Counted from the first letter of the stretch, positions 1-9,350 are shown. The stretch is 20,344 nt of DNA from Colimorpha_A sp045533115 (GCA_045533115.1 JAZSHF010000066.1:1-20344); one strand, 5' to 3'. The notes: generated by a model not told the origin, from the sequence alone. Made by a program: numbers and translations.

Positions 1-358
1 CGCCCGTCCGTTCGAGGTACGTTATGCGGGCGACCATTGGTCGCCCCTACAAGAGCGTTTTGGAGTTTGTACAAAATCGAAAAGGGATTCCAAAGGGGAA
101 AACGTTTGAAAATTTGCCTTCGCAAATTTTCATCGGTTGTCCCCTTGGCGTGGTTCTTTTGTAACTTTTCTTGCACGAGCAAGAAAAGTTAGTAATAACA
201 CCTCATCCGACTTCGCTGCGCTCAGCCACCTTCTCCCGCTGGAGAAGGTAAGGTGACGCTCAATATAATCCTAATAAACTCTAAATTGCCTTGACAAATC
301 AAAACAAAAGAGTTACAATATTACTGTATGTAAAAAATACTCTAATGGAGGCAATTCA
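1..358. repeat. Gene-free hairpin-rich intergenic repeat region
   Basis: I find no convincing gene here. The stretch is packed with inverted repeats: 28-35/39-46 (GGGCGACC, loop ATT); 108-117/122-131 (GAAAATTTGC, loop CTTC); 163-174/179-190 (AACTTTTCTTGC, loop ACGA); and 228-236/241-249 (ACCTTCTCC, loop CGCT). The second hairpin is nested inside a longer imperfect pairing between about 91-105 and 134-148. The segment at about 200-255, starting CACCTCATCCGAC, resembles from memory an interspersed repeat common in Clostridia chromosomes. The arrangement suggests non-coding repeats inserted side by side rather than one gene's regulation. The right-hand 70 bases hold the transketolase promoter. 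Confidence 0.6.
291..319 (+). promoter_or_regulatory. Housekeeping promoter of the transketolase genes
   Basis: TTGACA at 291-296 and TACAAT at 314-319 are separated by 17 bases, a near-consensus sigma-A promoter. Transcription should start near 326, about 33 bases before the ATG at 359. GGAGG at 347-351 is the ribosome binding site. Confidence 0.8.
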
Positions 359-1195
359 ATGGATCAGAACAAAATCAAAGAACTGAAGCTCAAAAGTGCA
401 GAGATAAAGCTTGGCGCACTTGAAGGCGTGTTCAACGCAGCATCAGGACATCCGGGCGGATCGCTCTCGATTTCCGACATTCTCGCTTACCTCTACTTCG
501 AAGCAATGAACGTAGACGTAAACAACCCCAAGTGGGACGACCGTGACCGTTTCGTCCTCTCAAAAGGACATACCGCGCCCGGTCTTTACGCAGCACTCGC
601 GCTCAAGGGCTTTATTCCGAGAGAAGACCTTAAAACTCTCCGCCAGGCAGACAGCTACCTTCAGGGTCACCCCGATATGAAGCATACTCCCGGCGTCGAT
701 ATGACCTCAGGCTCGCTCGGTCTCGGAATTTCCGCCGCTTGCGGAATGGCACTTTCTGCAAAGATCAGAAATAAGAATTACTACACCTACGCTATCCTCG
801 GCGACGGCGAGTGCGAGGAAGGACAGGTTTGGGAAGCGGCTATGTTCGCAGCTCATAAGAAGCTCGATAACCTCTGCATCTTCGTTGACTTCAACGGTCT
901 CCAGATCGACGGACCCGTAACCGAAGTAGTTGACCCCACTCCTATCGACAAGAAATTTGAGGCGTTCAACTGGAACGTTATCGTCATCGACGGTCACGAT
1001 TTCGAGCAGATCGACGCGGCTGTCAAGGCAGCTCACGCTTGCGAGGGCAAGCCCACCGCAATCATCGCGAAGTGTGTCAAGGGTAAGGGCGTTTCCTTTA
1101 TGGAAAACAACGTCAAGTGGCACGGCTCGGCGCCTAACGCTGAACAGTACGAGCAGGCAGTGAACGAGATCAACGCCTACATCGCATCTATATAA
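359..1195 (+). CDS. Transketolase, N-terminal subunit
   Basis: This is the thiamine-diphosphate-binding half of a two-subunit transketolase, which moves two-carbon ketol units between sugar phosphates in the cytoplasmic non-oxidative pentose phosphate pathway. The protein has 278 residues, the normal size for the split form. It shows SGHPGG with His31, SKGHTAPGLYAAL with His71, GSLGLGIS at 118-125, and the cofactor/Mg motif GDGECEEGQ starting at Gly148 and closing with Asn179 in DFNG. The ATG at 359 follows GGAGG by seven bases. The C-terminal subunit gene begins 13 bases downstream, so the two are co-transcribed and translated in matched amounts. No residue of the cofactor motif looks altered. 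Identification is firm, although tkt-type split genes also occur as uncharacterised paralogues. Confidence 0.95.
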   Translation: MDQNKIKELKLKSAEIKLGALEGVFNAASGHPGGSLSISDILAYLYFEAMNVDVNNPKWDDRDRFVLSKGHTAPGLYAALALKGFIPREDLKTLRQADSYLQGHPDMKHTPGVDMTSGSLGLGISAACGMALSAKIRNKNYYTYAILGDGECEEGQVWEAAMFAAHKKLDNLCIFVDFNGLQIDGPVTEVVDPTPIDKKFEAFNWNVIVIDGHDFEQIDAAVKAAHACEGKPTAIIAKCVKGKGVSFMENNVKWHGSAPNAEQYEQAVNEINAYIASI

Positions 1196-1208
1196 GGAGG
1201 AAACGAAA

Positions 1209-2147
1209 ATGGCAGATAAGATAGCAACAAGAGAATCCTACGGCAACGCGCTCGTAGAATTCGGAGCGAAATACGATAACCTCGTTGTCCTCGACGCAGA
1301 CCTTGCAGAGGCAACAAAAACTATCAAGTTCAAAAAAGCGTTCCCCGAAAGATTTTTTGACTGCGGTATCGCTGAAGGCAATATGGTCGCAGTTGCGGCA
1401 GGACTTGCGACAACCGGTATGGTTCCGTTCGTCAGCACCTTCGCAATGTTTGCGGCAGGCAGAGCTTTCGAGCAGATCAGAAACGCCGTCGGTTATCCTC
1501 ATCTTAACGTAAAGATCGGCGCTACTCACGCAGGCATCACCGTCGGTGAGGACGGCGCAACTCACCAGTGCCTTGAAGACCTCGGCACTATGCGTACCAT
1601 TCCCGGTATGACGATAATCAACCCCTGTGACGACGTTGAAGCACGTGCGGCAGTTCAGGCGGCTATCGAGTTCGACGGCCCCTGCTACCTCCGCTTCGGA
1701 CGCTATGCAGTTCCGGTAATCAACGGCGAGGACTATAAGTTCGAGCTCGGTAAGGGTGTCACCCTTGCTGACGGTAAGGACGTTACCATTATCGCAACCG
1801 GTATCACCGTTGCTATGGCTCTTGAAGCAAAGGAGCTTCTCAAAGCAGACGGAATTGATGCAAGAGTTATCAATATCCACACCATCAAGCCCCTCGATAC
1901 CGAGCTTGTAGTTAAGGCAGCTAAGGAAACCGGCGCTATCGTTACCGCAGAGGAGCACAATATCATCGGCGGTCTCGGCTCGGCAGTTTGTGAAGCAGTT
2001 TGCGAAGCAGCTCCCGTACCGGTTGTCCGCGTTGGTACAAACGATACCTTCGGCCGCTCCGGTAAGGTTCCGCCCCTGCTTGAAATGTACGGTCTTACCG
2101 CGCAGAATATCGCGGCACAGGCAAAGAAGGCAGTTTCTCTTAAATAA
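1209..2147 (+). CDS. Transketolase, C-terminal subunit
   Basis: This is the partner subunit of the preceding gene, carrying the pyrimidine-binding and C-terminal domains. It has 312 residues, as expected. The catalytic glutamate that activates thiamine diphosphate is Glu56 in GIAEGNM, and the substrate-binding segment THAGITVGEDGATHQ (His107 and His119) is intact. The C-terminal domain carries a typical TAEEHNIIGGLGSAV segment. AAGGAGGAAA about ten bases before the ATG at 1209 is a strong ribosome binding site, and the gap from the upstream stop is 13 bases. A rho-independent terminator follows directly, so the operon contains only these two genes. The 1-deoxyxylulose-5-phosphate synthase family is a related fold, but split architecture and motifs favour transketolase. 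Confidence 0.95.
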   Translation: MADKIATRESYGNALVEFGAKYDNLVVLDADLAEATKTIKFKKAFPERFFDCGIAEGNMVAVAAGLATTGMVPFVSTFAMFAAGRAFEQIRNAVGYPHLNVKIGATHAGITVGEDGATHQCLEDLGTMRTIPGMTIINPCDDVEARAAVQAAIEFDGPCYLRFGRYAVPVINGEDYKFELGKGVTLADGKDVTIIATGITVAMALEAKELLKADGIDARVINIHTIKPLDTELVVKAAKETGAIVTAEEHNIIGGLGSAVCEAVCEAAPVPVVRVGTNDTFGRSGKVPPLLEMYGLTAQNIAAQAKKAVSLK

Positions 2148-2155
2148 AACCGGTT

Positions 2156-2184
2156 AAAAGGGAACCCCTCGGGGTTCCTTTTTT
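2156..2184 (+). terminator. Rho-independent terminator after transketolase
   Basis: GGAACCC and GGGTTCC pair around a CTCG loop (2161-2178), followed by six T at 2179-2184 and preceded by AAAA. It separates the transketolase operon from the heat-shock promoter 50 bases further on. Confidence 0.9.
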
Positions 2185-2234
2185 ACTTTGTTGCTTGATT
2201 TACAAAATATTCACATAATATCTTAAATTCGTTC

Positions 2235-2263
2235 TTGACATACGGGCAAAATAGTGTTATATT
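2235..2263 (+). promoter_or_regulatory. Sigma-A promoter of the heat-shock cluster
   Basis: TTGACA at 2235-2240 and TATATT at 2258-2263 have the ideal 17-base spacing. The predicted start near 2270 lies just before the CIRCE operator, so HrcA binding would block initiation or promoter escape. Confidence 0.88.
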
Positions 2264-2274
2264 ATTATTGTAGA

Positions 2275-2301
2275 TTAGCACTCAAAGTGCTTGAGTGCTA
2301 A
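2275..2301. promoter_or_regulatory. CIRCE operator (HrcA binding site)
   Basis: TTAGCACTC, nine bases, then GAGTGCTAA form a perfect 9-9-9 inverted repeat identical to the CIRCE consensus. CIRCE is the known binding site of the HrcA repressor encoded immediately downstream, so the cluster should be autoregulated and induced on heat or protein-folding stress. It is the only CIRCE copy I found in the window. Confidence 0.97.
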
Positions 2302-2334
2302 AATGCCAAAAAGCGGAAAGGGAGTGAAGAAAGG

Positions 2335-3417
2335 GTGCAAGGCGGCGGTTCCGAGCTTAACGAACGAAAAAAGCTGATTTTGAAAGCAATAATCGAAGCT
2401 CACGTCAAGGAAGGCGAGCCGGTCGGATCGAAATATCTGACGCAAAATAAGCAGATCGCCCTTTCGTCTGCTACCATTCGTAATGAAATGGCAGAGCTTG
2501 AATCGCTCGGCTATCTCGAGCAGCCATACACCTCGGCGGGACGCGTTCCGTCGGAAAGCGGGTACCGCTTTTACGTAAATTCGCTGATGCAGAAGTACCG
2601 TATGTCGCAAAATGAGCTTGCGAGAATGAACGCTCTTGCTAAGAGCCGTCTTGCCGAGATTGACAGACTGCTCGAAAGCGCAACGCGTCTTGCGGCGGGA
2701 CTTACGAATTATACCTCGATAGCGATTAAGCCGAAGCAAAGCGCGGCGGTGATAACCCGTTTCAAAACGGTGCTTCTTGATAAACACCTGTTTATGCTCG
2801 TTATGATAGACGGAGCGGGGAATATCAAGACGCGTCAGATGTCGGTCGGCGAGCCGATAAGCGAAGAGGTGCTCGGTATTCTTGAAGATGCGCTTAATCT
2901 CAAGGTCGCAAATAAACGCCTTGACGAAATAACCGTGTCGCTCGTTATGGAGATCGAACGCAATTACGGCGTTGGCGAAGGAGTCGTATCCTCGGTGATT
3001 AAGACCGTGTGCGAAACTCTTGGTGAGCCAGAGGGCGGAGACCTTAAAATGGCAGGTGTTAATCATCTGCTCGAATATCCCGAATTCAGCGACGCGAGAG
3101 AGTTCAAGGAGCTTCTCGGGGTGCTTGAGGAAAAACGCGATATTCTGAAGCTCGTTTCCGACAGTGAGCTTGACGAGGACGGCCCTCAGGTGCTTATCGG
3201 CTCCGAAAACGTCCTTGAGGAAATGAAAAACTCGACGATGGTTTTCCAAAAGATAAAGTCGAACGGAAAGGTCGTCGGTGCGATCGGAATTATCGGACCG
3301 CGAAGAATGGATTATTCAAAGGTCATCTCGACCGTCGAATATATAGCACAAAATATTTCTCTTATGCTGAACAGCTCGCTCTCGCTTCCCGAGACGTTCG
3401 GCGAGGACGAAAAATAG
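2335..3417 (+). CDS. hrcA: Heat-inducible transcription repressor HrcA
   Basis: HrcA is the CIRCE-binding repressor of chaperone genes in Firmicutes; its activity depends on the GroE chaperonin. The 360-residue protein has the N-terminal winged helix with RKKLILKAIIEAHVKEGEPVGSK... and the hallmark LSSATIRNEMAELESLGYLEQPYTSAGRVPS, followed by the GAF-like dimerisation domain and a C-terminal GPRRMDYSKVISTVEY segment. The start is GTG at 2335, with AAGGGAG about ten bases upstream. A nearby GTG at 2324 is in another frame, and no in-frame ATG precedes the conserved region. grpE begins 17 bases after the stop. The first gene behind CIRCE being the repressor itself indicates negative feedback. 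Confidence 0.96.
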   Translation: MQGGGSELNERKKLILKAIIEAHVKEGEPVGSKYLTQNKQIALSSATIRNEMAELESLGYLEQPYTSAGRVPSESGYRFYVNSLMQKYRMSQNELARMNALAKSRLAEIDRLLESATRLAAGLTNYTSIAIKPKQSAAVITRFKTVLLDKHLFMLVMIDGAGNIKTRQMSVGEPISEEVLGILEDALNLKVANKRLDEITVSLVMEIERNYGVGEGVVSSVIKTVCETLGEPEGGDLKMAGVNHLLEYPEFSDAREFKELLGVLEEKRDILKLVSDSELDEDGPQVLIGSENVLEEMKNSTMVFQKIKSNGKVVGAIGIIGPRRMDYSKVISTVEYIAQNISLMLNSSLSLPETFGEDEK

Positions 3418-3434
3418 CGAAAGGATAAAGACCG

Positions 3435-3977
3435 GTGGAAGAAAAGCAGAACGAAATAAATGAAGAAACGGTTTCGGCTGAACAGCCGGAGCAAAAGCCG
3501 AAGGAAAAGAAGGAAAGTAAAAAGGAAGTCAAAAAGCTGACCGAGGAAAACGAAAAGCTTAATGCGTCGCTGAACGAGCTTAACGACAGATACACAAGAA
3601 TGCTCGCGGAATACGACAATTTCCGCAAGCGCGCGCAAAAGGAAAGAGAAAGCGTTTACTTTGAAGCGACATCAGACATAATAAACGCGATGCTTCCGAT
3701 AAAGGACAGCCTTGAAATGGCACTCAAATTCGCCGACGAAAGCCAGCTGTCGCAGGGCGTTACGATGACGCTCAATAAATTCGGCGAGATCCTCACAAAG
3801 CTCGGCGTCGAGGAATTCGGTGAGCGCGGTGAGGAGTTTGATCCAAACCTGCATAACGGCGTTCTTCACTGTGAGGACGACGAGCTCGGAGAGCAAATAA
3901 TTGCCGAAGTTCTCCAAAAAGGATATAAAAAAGGCGAAAAAATCATAAGATACGCTATGGTAAAGGTAGCGAACTAA
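3435..3977 (+). CDS. grpE: Nucleotide exchange factor GrpE
   Basis: GrpE releases ADP from DnaK and so drives the chaperone cycle in the cytoplasm. The 180-residue protein has a charged, low-complexity N-terminus (about residues 1-35, rich in Glu and Lys) and a long coiled coil. The family core follows: YDNFRKRAQKERE, then LPIKDSLEMAL, and the C-terminal beta domain with EEFDPNLHNGVLHCEDDELGE and VLQKGYKKGEKIIRYAMVKVAN. The start is GTG at 3435, nine bases after AAAGGA. It sits between hrcA and dnaK in the standard Firmicute order. The size is slightly short but normal. Confidence 0.95.
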   Translation: MEEKQNEINEETVSAEQPEQKPKEKKESKKEVKKLTEENEKLNASLNELNDRYTRMLAEYDNFRKRAQKERESVYFEATSDIINAMLPIKDSLEMALKFADESQLSQGVTMTLNKFGEILTKLGVEEFGERGEEFDPNLHNGVLHCEDDELGEQIIAEVLQKGYKKGEKIIRYAMVKVAN

Positions 3978-4003
3978 TAAGTTAATTTCAGGAGGAAATT
4001 ATT

Positions 4004-5848
<1,845 letters not shown>

Positions 5849-5863
5849 AATAATTCAGAACCG

Positions 5864-5893
5864 ACAGCCGAGACGGAAATCCGTCTCGGCTGT
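5864..5893 (+). other. Perfect 13-bp hairpin between dnaK and dnaJ
   Basis: ACAGCCGAGACGG pairs exactly with CCGTCTCGGCTGT around AAAT. No T-run follows, so it is a poor rho-independent terminator. It ends 14 bases before the dnaJ ATG. It may protect the dnaK message from 3' decay or lower dnaJ expression. Confidence 0.75.
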
Positions 5894-5907
5894 AAACGAG
5901 GTTTATA

Positions 5908-7035
5908 ATGGCAGATAAAAGAGACTATTACGAGGTGCTGGGGCTCGGCAAAAGCGCGTCGGACGATGAAATCAAAAAGGCATACCGCAAGCTCGCAAAG
6001 AAGTACCACCCCGATATGAACCCCGGCGACAAGGCGGCTGAGGAGAGCTTCAAGGAAGTAAACGAGGCGTACGCAGTTCTTTCCGATCCCGAGAAAAAGA
6101 GCAAGTACGACCAGTTCGGTCATTCGGCGTTCGATCCTTCAATGGGCGGCAGCGGCTTTGGCGGAGCGGGCTTCGGCGGCTTCGATTTCGGTGATATCTT
6201 CAGCTCGATGTTCGGCGGCGGCTTTGGCGGCGGAGGCTCGGGCAGAAGAAACGGACCGGTTCGCGGCGACGACCTTGAATACCGCCTGACCTTGACCTTT
6301 GACGAGGCATACTTCGGCTGTAAAAAGGATATTTCATACGGCAGAGTAGAGAAATGCTCCGACTGTGAAGGAAGCGGTGCAAGCAAGGGTACAAGCCCCG
6401 AGACCTGCCCGAGATGCGGGGGCAGAGGTCAGGTAAATACGACGCAGAGAACTCCGTTTGGCGTTTTCCAAAGCACGACGACCTGTGACACCTGCCGCGG
6501 AAGCGGAAAGATCGTCAAGAGCCCCTGTAAAAACTGTAACGGAAAGGGCTACGTCAAGCTTCAGAAGAAGCTTACCGTAACGATTCCCGCGGGAATCGAC
6601 AACGGAGAAACTCTTCGCGTATCGGGACAGGGTAACGACGGCCGTAACGGCGGAGGAGCAGGTGACCTTTACGTTACCGTGAACGTCCGTCCTCATCAGA
6701 TATTCGAGCGAGAGGGAACGACGCTCTATTGCGAGATCCCTATAACCTTCGTTGAGGCGGCGCTCGGTGCGGAAATTGATGTTCCGACTATGACGGGAAG
6801 CGTTAAATTCAACATACCCGAGGGAACCCAGACGGGAACGAGATTCACCGTCAAGGGCGAGGGAGTCACCTCGCTTCGCGGCGGAAGAAAGGGCGACCTC
6901 GTCTTTGAAACGACCGTTGAGGTTCCTAAAAATCTGAGCGAAAAGCAAAAGGACGCGCTCCGCGCGTTTGCCACCGAGAGCGGGCAGAAAAATTATCAGA
7001 AGAAGCAGTCCTTCTTCAAGAAATTTAAGAAATAA
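5908..7035 (+). CDS. dnaJ: Chaperone DnaJ (Hsp40)
   Basis: DnaJ delivers substrates to DnaK and stimulates its ATPase. The 375-residue class A protein has a J-domain in residues 1-70 with His34-Pro35-Asp36, a Gly/Phe-rich linker to about 115, and four zinc-binding repeats (CSDCEGSG, CPRCGGRG, CDTCRGSG, CKNCNGKG). A C-terminal substrate-binding region contains GDLYVTVNVRPHQIFEREG. The ATG at 5908 has a modest ribosome site (GAGG, six bases upstream), weaker than that of dnaK, and a strong hairpin lies between the two genes. Both features point to lower DnaJ than DnaK output. Confidence 0.97.
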   Translation: MADKRDYYEVLGLGKSASDDEIKKAYRKLAKKYHPDMNPGDKAAEESFKEVNEAYAVLSDPEKKSKYDQFGHSAFDPSMGGSGFGGAGFGGFDFGDIFSSMFGGGFGGGGSGRRNGPVRGDDLEYRLTLTFDEAYFGCKKDISYGRVEKCSDCEGSGASKGTSPETCPRCGGRGQVNTTQRTPFGVFQSTTTCDTCRGSGKIVKSPCKNCNGKGYVKLQKKLTVTIPAGIDNGETLRVSGQGNDGRNGGGAGDLYVTVNVRPHQIFEREGTTLYCEIPITFVEAALGAEIDVPTMTGSVKFNIPEGTQTGTRFTVKGEGVTSLRGGRKGDLVFETTVEVPKNLSEKQKDALRAFATESGQKNYQKKQSFFKKFKK

Positions 7036-7040
7036 GCAGA

Positions 7041-7065
7041 GCCGAGAGGAAAAAAGCCCCTCGGC
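7041..7065 (+). other. Imperfect hairpin between dnaJ and prmA
   Basis: GCCGAG pairs with CTCGGC, with inner GG/CC pairs and an A bulge around an A-rich loop. No T-run follows. It shares the GCCGAG core with the dnaK-dnaJ hairpin, which suggests a related RNA element that sets relative expression or message ends within the operon. Confidence 0.5.
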
Positions 7066-7086
7066 AAACTGCGTTAAGGAAACGTT

Positions 7087-8007
7087 ATGAATAACTGGAC
7101 ACAAATAAGAGTAGCGTGCGGGATAAAGGACCTTGATACCGTTTGCGCGGTAATGAGTATGGTCGATAACGGACTTATGATCGAGGATGCAAACGAGGTC
7201 GACCATCTTGACCATTGCTACGGCGAGCTTATTGACGAATCGATGAAAAACGCCGACAGAACGGTTGGCGCGGTCAGCGTATATATCCCCGACGAGAGAA
7301 ATCCCGCCGAGTGTGTATCCTTTATCAAGGAGCATCTGACTGGAATCGAATATGAGATCACTCTTTCGGGAATGAAGGAGGAGGACTGGGCAAACTCCTG
7401 GAAGCAGTATTATAAGCCCGTCCGAATCGGAAAAAGACTTATCGTCGTTCCGAGCTGGGAGAAATTTGACCCTGCCGAAAGCGATATAGTTCTCAGAATG
7501 GATCCCGGAATGGCGTTCGGCACGGGAACACACGAAACGACACGCCTCTGCTCGGCACTTATGGAAGACTATATGAAGGCGGGCGACCGCGTGCTCGATA
7601 TAGGTACGGGAAGCGGTATACTTGCGATTGCCGCGTCAAAGCTCGGCGCAAGTAAGGTCTATGCATACGATATTGACCCCGTTGCGATAAGAGTAGCCGA
7701 GGAAAATTGCCTCGAAAACGGCTGTGAGAATATCGAGTGCGGAATTTCGGACCTTCTCCGTCAGGTAAATACCGATGAAAAGTACGATTTCGTCAGTGCG
7801 AATATAGTTGCTGACATTCTCGTCCGACTTGCACCCGATATCGCGCGCTATATTAAGGACGGCGGACTTATCGCCGTTTCGGGAATAATAGATACTCAGG
7901 AGGAGAGAGTCCTGAATGCTCTTGTAAAGGGCGGACTTACTCATATAAAGACGGTAAAGGAAAACGACTGGAACGCTATGCTTTTCATAAAGGAAGGAAA
8001 GGTCTGA
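7087..8007 (+). CDS. prmA: Ribosomal protein L11 methyltransferase PrmA
   Basis: PrmA trimethylates ribosomal protein L11 using S-adenosylmethionine. The 306-residue protein has the N-terminal L11-recognition region, then the family signature WANSWKQYYKPVRIG at about 101-115 and GMAFGTGTHETT at 141-152. The methyl-donor motif is VLDIGTGSGILAIAASKLGA with DIGTGSG at 171-177, and SANIVADIL corresponds to the catalytic NxxA region. The position after dnaJ is the classic Firmicute arrangement. The ATG at 7087 is preceded by AAGGA within about ten bases. The LysR-type gene starts one base after the stop, so they are co-transcribed. Confidence 0.94.
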   Translation: MNNWTQIRVACGIKDLDTVCAVMSMVDNGLMIEDANEVDHLDHCYGELIDESMKNADRTVGAVSVYIPDERNPAECVSFIKEHLTGIEYEITLSGMKEEDWANSWKQYYKPVRIGKRLIVVPSWEKFDPAESDIVLRMDPGMAFGTGTHETTRLCSALMEDYMKAGDRVLDIGTGSGILAIAASKLGASKVYAYDIDPVAIRVAEENCLENGCENIECGISDLLRQVNTDEKYDFVSANIVADILVRLAPDIARYIKDGGLIAVSGIIDTQEERVLNALVKGGLTHIKTVKENDWNAMLFIKEGKV

Positions 8008-8008
8008 T

Positions 8009-8941
8009 ATGAATACACAGCATTTTAAGTACGCCCTTGAGGTTGAGAAAACAGGCTCGATAACACAGGCGGCGGAAAATCTCTTTATGGGACAGCCGAA
8101 CCTTTCAAAATCGATAAAGGAGCTTGAGGATAACCTCGGCATCGAGATTTTCAAGCGCACATCGCGCGGCGTAGTTCCGACCGATAAGGGACAGGAGTTT
8201 TTACGCTACGCGAAGAATATCCTGTCGCAGATAGAGGAAATGCAGAATATTTGCCGCGATAAGGACCCCGATATGCAGAGCTTCAACGTCTGCGTTCCGC
8301 GCGGAAGCTACGCATCGGTTGCGGCAAGAGAATTCGTTGCTTCTCTTGACGACGGCAAGCCGATCGACGTAAATCTCGGAGAAACGACCTCTATCGACGG
8401 CGTAAATATGGTCTCCGACGGCATATTTAACCTCGGAGTTATTCGTTATCAGACCCAATTCGAGCCCTATTTTGCCGATTTTTGCCGCGATAAGGGGTTG
8501 AAATGCGAAACGGTGTGGGAATTCGAAAGCCTTGCGCTTATGTCGGAGAGACACCCGCTTGCGATGAGGGGAAAGCTATCTCTTTCCGATTTTGCGCCAT
8601 ACGTTGAGATCACCCACGGCGACTGTAACGTGCCGTATATAAACGTGGCACAGACCGAAAACCTCTCGCTCAACCTTTCAAGTAAAAAGGTCGTGAATCT
8701 CTATAAGGGTACAAGCCCCTTTCTTATGCTCGCGACGATGACATCGTCCTTTATGTGGGTATCGCCGATGCCCGAAAGCATACTTGCCCGCTACGGTCTC
8801 GTTCAAAAGGTGTGCGACGCACCCGCACACAAGTATAAGGACGTTATGATAACCCGAGAGGGAACGAAGCTTTCCGAGCTTGACAGACGATTTATCGACA
8901 AGCTTTATGAACTGAAAAATAAGGTCGCATTTGGAAAATAA
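8009..8941 (+). CDS. LysR-family transcriptional regulator
   Basis: This is a one-component regulator of 310 residues. The N-terminal winged helix is typical: FKYALEVEKTGSITQAAENL, then GQPNLSKSIKELEDNLG and IEIFKRTSRGVVPTDKG. A periplasmic-binding-protein-like effector domain fills the remainder, from about residue 90. The ATG is one base after the prmA stop, and AGGAAAGG lies just upstream inside prmA. LysR proteins usually act on a nearby promoter and sense a small molecule. The next promoter downstream drives the fumarate-reductase-like genes and has palindromes upstream of it, so that operon is the natural candidate target, but nothing in the sequence proves it. The effector cannot be read from the sequence. 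Confidence 0.92.
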   Translation: MNTQHFKYALEVEKTGSITQAAENLFMGQPNLSKSIKELEDNLGIEIFKRTSRGVVPTDKGQEFLRYAKNILSQIEEMQNICRDKDPDMQSFNVCVPRGSYASVAAREFVASLDDGKPIDVNLGETTSIDGVNMVSDGIFNLGVIRYQTQFEPYFADFCRDKGLKCETVWEFESLALMSERHPLAMRGKLSLSDFAPYVEITHGDCNVPYINVAQTENLSLNLSSKKVVNLYKGTSPFLMLATMTSSFMWVSPMPESILARYGLVQKVCDAPAHKYKDVMITREGTKLSELDRRFIDKLYELKNKVAFGK

Positions 8942-8967
8942 TATAATTAAGCCAATTCATTTTTATG

Positions 8968-9007
8968 AAAAAAGCAGATGTCAAGTATATTTTGCATCTG
9001 CTTTTTT
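8968..9007. terminator. Bidirectional-type terminator after the LysR gene
   Basis: A 13-bp stem pairs AAAAAAGCAGATG (8968-8980) with CATCTGCTTTTTT (8995-9007), giving a T-run on either strand. It ends the heat-shock/prmA/lysR transcription unit. Confidence 0.88.
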
Positions 9008-9080
9008 ATATATAGAAATTCCGATGATAAATGGCAAAAAAAGACCAAATTCAAACGATTTACAAGAAAATTCAACCTGA

Positions 9081-9094
9081 TGTGAATATTCACA
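9081..9094. promoter_or_regulatory. Palindrome TGTGAATATTCACA, candidate operator
   Basis: This is a perfect 14-bp palindrome about 135 bases before the predicted transcription start. The TGTGA/TCACA half-sites recall CRP/FNR and Rex sites, but the four-base spacer is two bases shorter than in those families. It could also be a LysR site. Confidence 0.45.
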
Positions 9095-9121
9095 CCTCTT
9101 TACATAAATTGCAAGCCGAAA

Positions 9122-9137
9122 TGTGTTAAATGACACA
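9122..9137. promoter_or_regulatory. Dyad TGTGT-N6-ACACA, candidate operator
   Basis: TGTGT and ACACA are separated by TAAATG, the six-base spacing found in CRP/FNR-type sites. It is centred about 95 bases before the predicted start. Together with the palindrome 35 bases upstream it suggests a tandem regulator binding region. Confidence 0.4.
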
Positions 9138-9188
9138 AAATTACATATAAAATATTTCGATAAAAACATTGGTATTCCTTAAAAGTGC

Positions 9189-9217
9189 TTGAATTCATAT
9201 AATTCCTATGATATACT
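9189..9217 (+). promoter_or_regulatory. Promoter of the fumarate-reductase-like operon
   Basis: TTGAAT at 9189-9194 and TATACT at 9212-9217 are 17 bases apart. The start should fall near 9224, just before the inverted repeat ATTGAAT (9237-9243)/ATTCAAT (9251-9257). Confidence 0.75.
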
Positions 9218-9255
9218 AAAACGGTAATATAGTGATATTGAATGGGTTTTATTCA

Positions 9256-9303
9256 ATGGGAAGAAAAGCGACGATAATCGGCGCGGGATACGGTAATGCT
9301 TAA
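9256..9303 (+). other. Short reading frame with a Rossmann-like start (possible gene remnant)
   Basis: A 15-codon frame reads MGRKATIIGAGYGNA and stops. A beta strand followed by GAGxG resembles the first strand and glycine loop of an NAD-dependent dehydrogenase. A second 13-codon frame (9296-9337, MLKIKLSEFSDEY) overlaps its end. This may be a deletion remnant, a leader peptide or chance. There is no clear ribosome site. Confidence 0.3.
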
Positions 9304-9350
9304 AATAAAGCTTTCCGAGTTTTCCGACGAATATTAAGAAGGAAAATGCT

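Larger units (their letters stand above)
8942..9350. other. Intergenic regulatory region before the fumarate-reductase-like operon
   Basis: This region of about 400 bases holds the lysR terminator, an A+T-rich stretch, two dyads (9081-9094 and 9122-9137), one promoter (9189-9217), a 7-bp inverted repeat at the expected transcript start, and two short overlapping reading frames (9256-9303 and 9296-9337). I see no full-length gene. The length of the leader, about 125 bases from the likely start to the first gene, leaves room for RNA-level control. Confidence 0.6.

Noticed and set aside
6334..7533. 399-codon open frame on the minus strand across dnaJ and prmA
   Set aside because: It lies fully antisense to two well-identified genes, has no recognisable domain and no ribosome site I could see; it is a by-product of codon use on the other strand. 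The same applies to long antisense frames at 1188-1958, 2275-3249 and 4592-5410.
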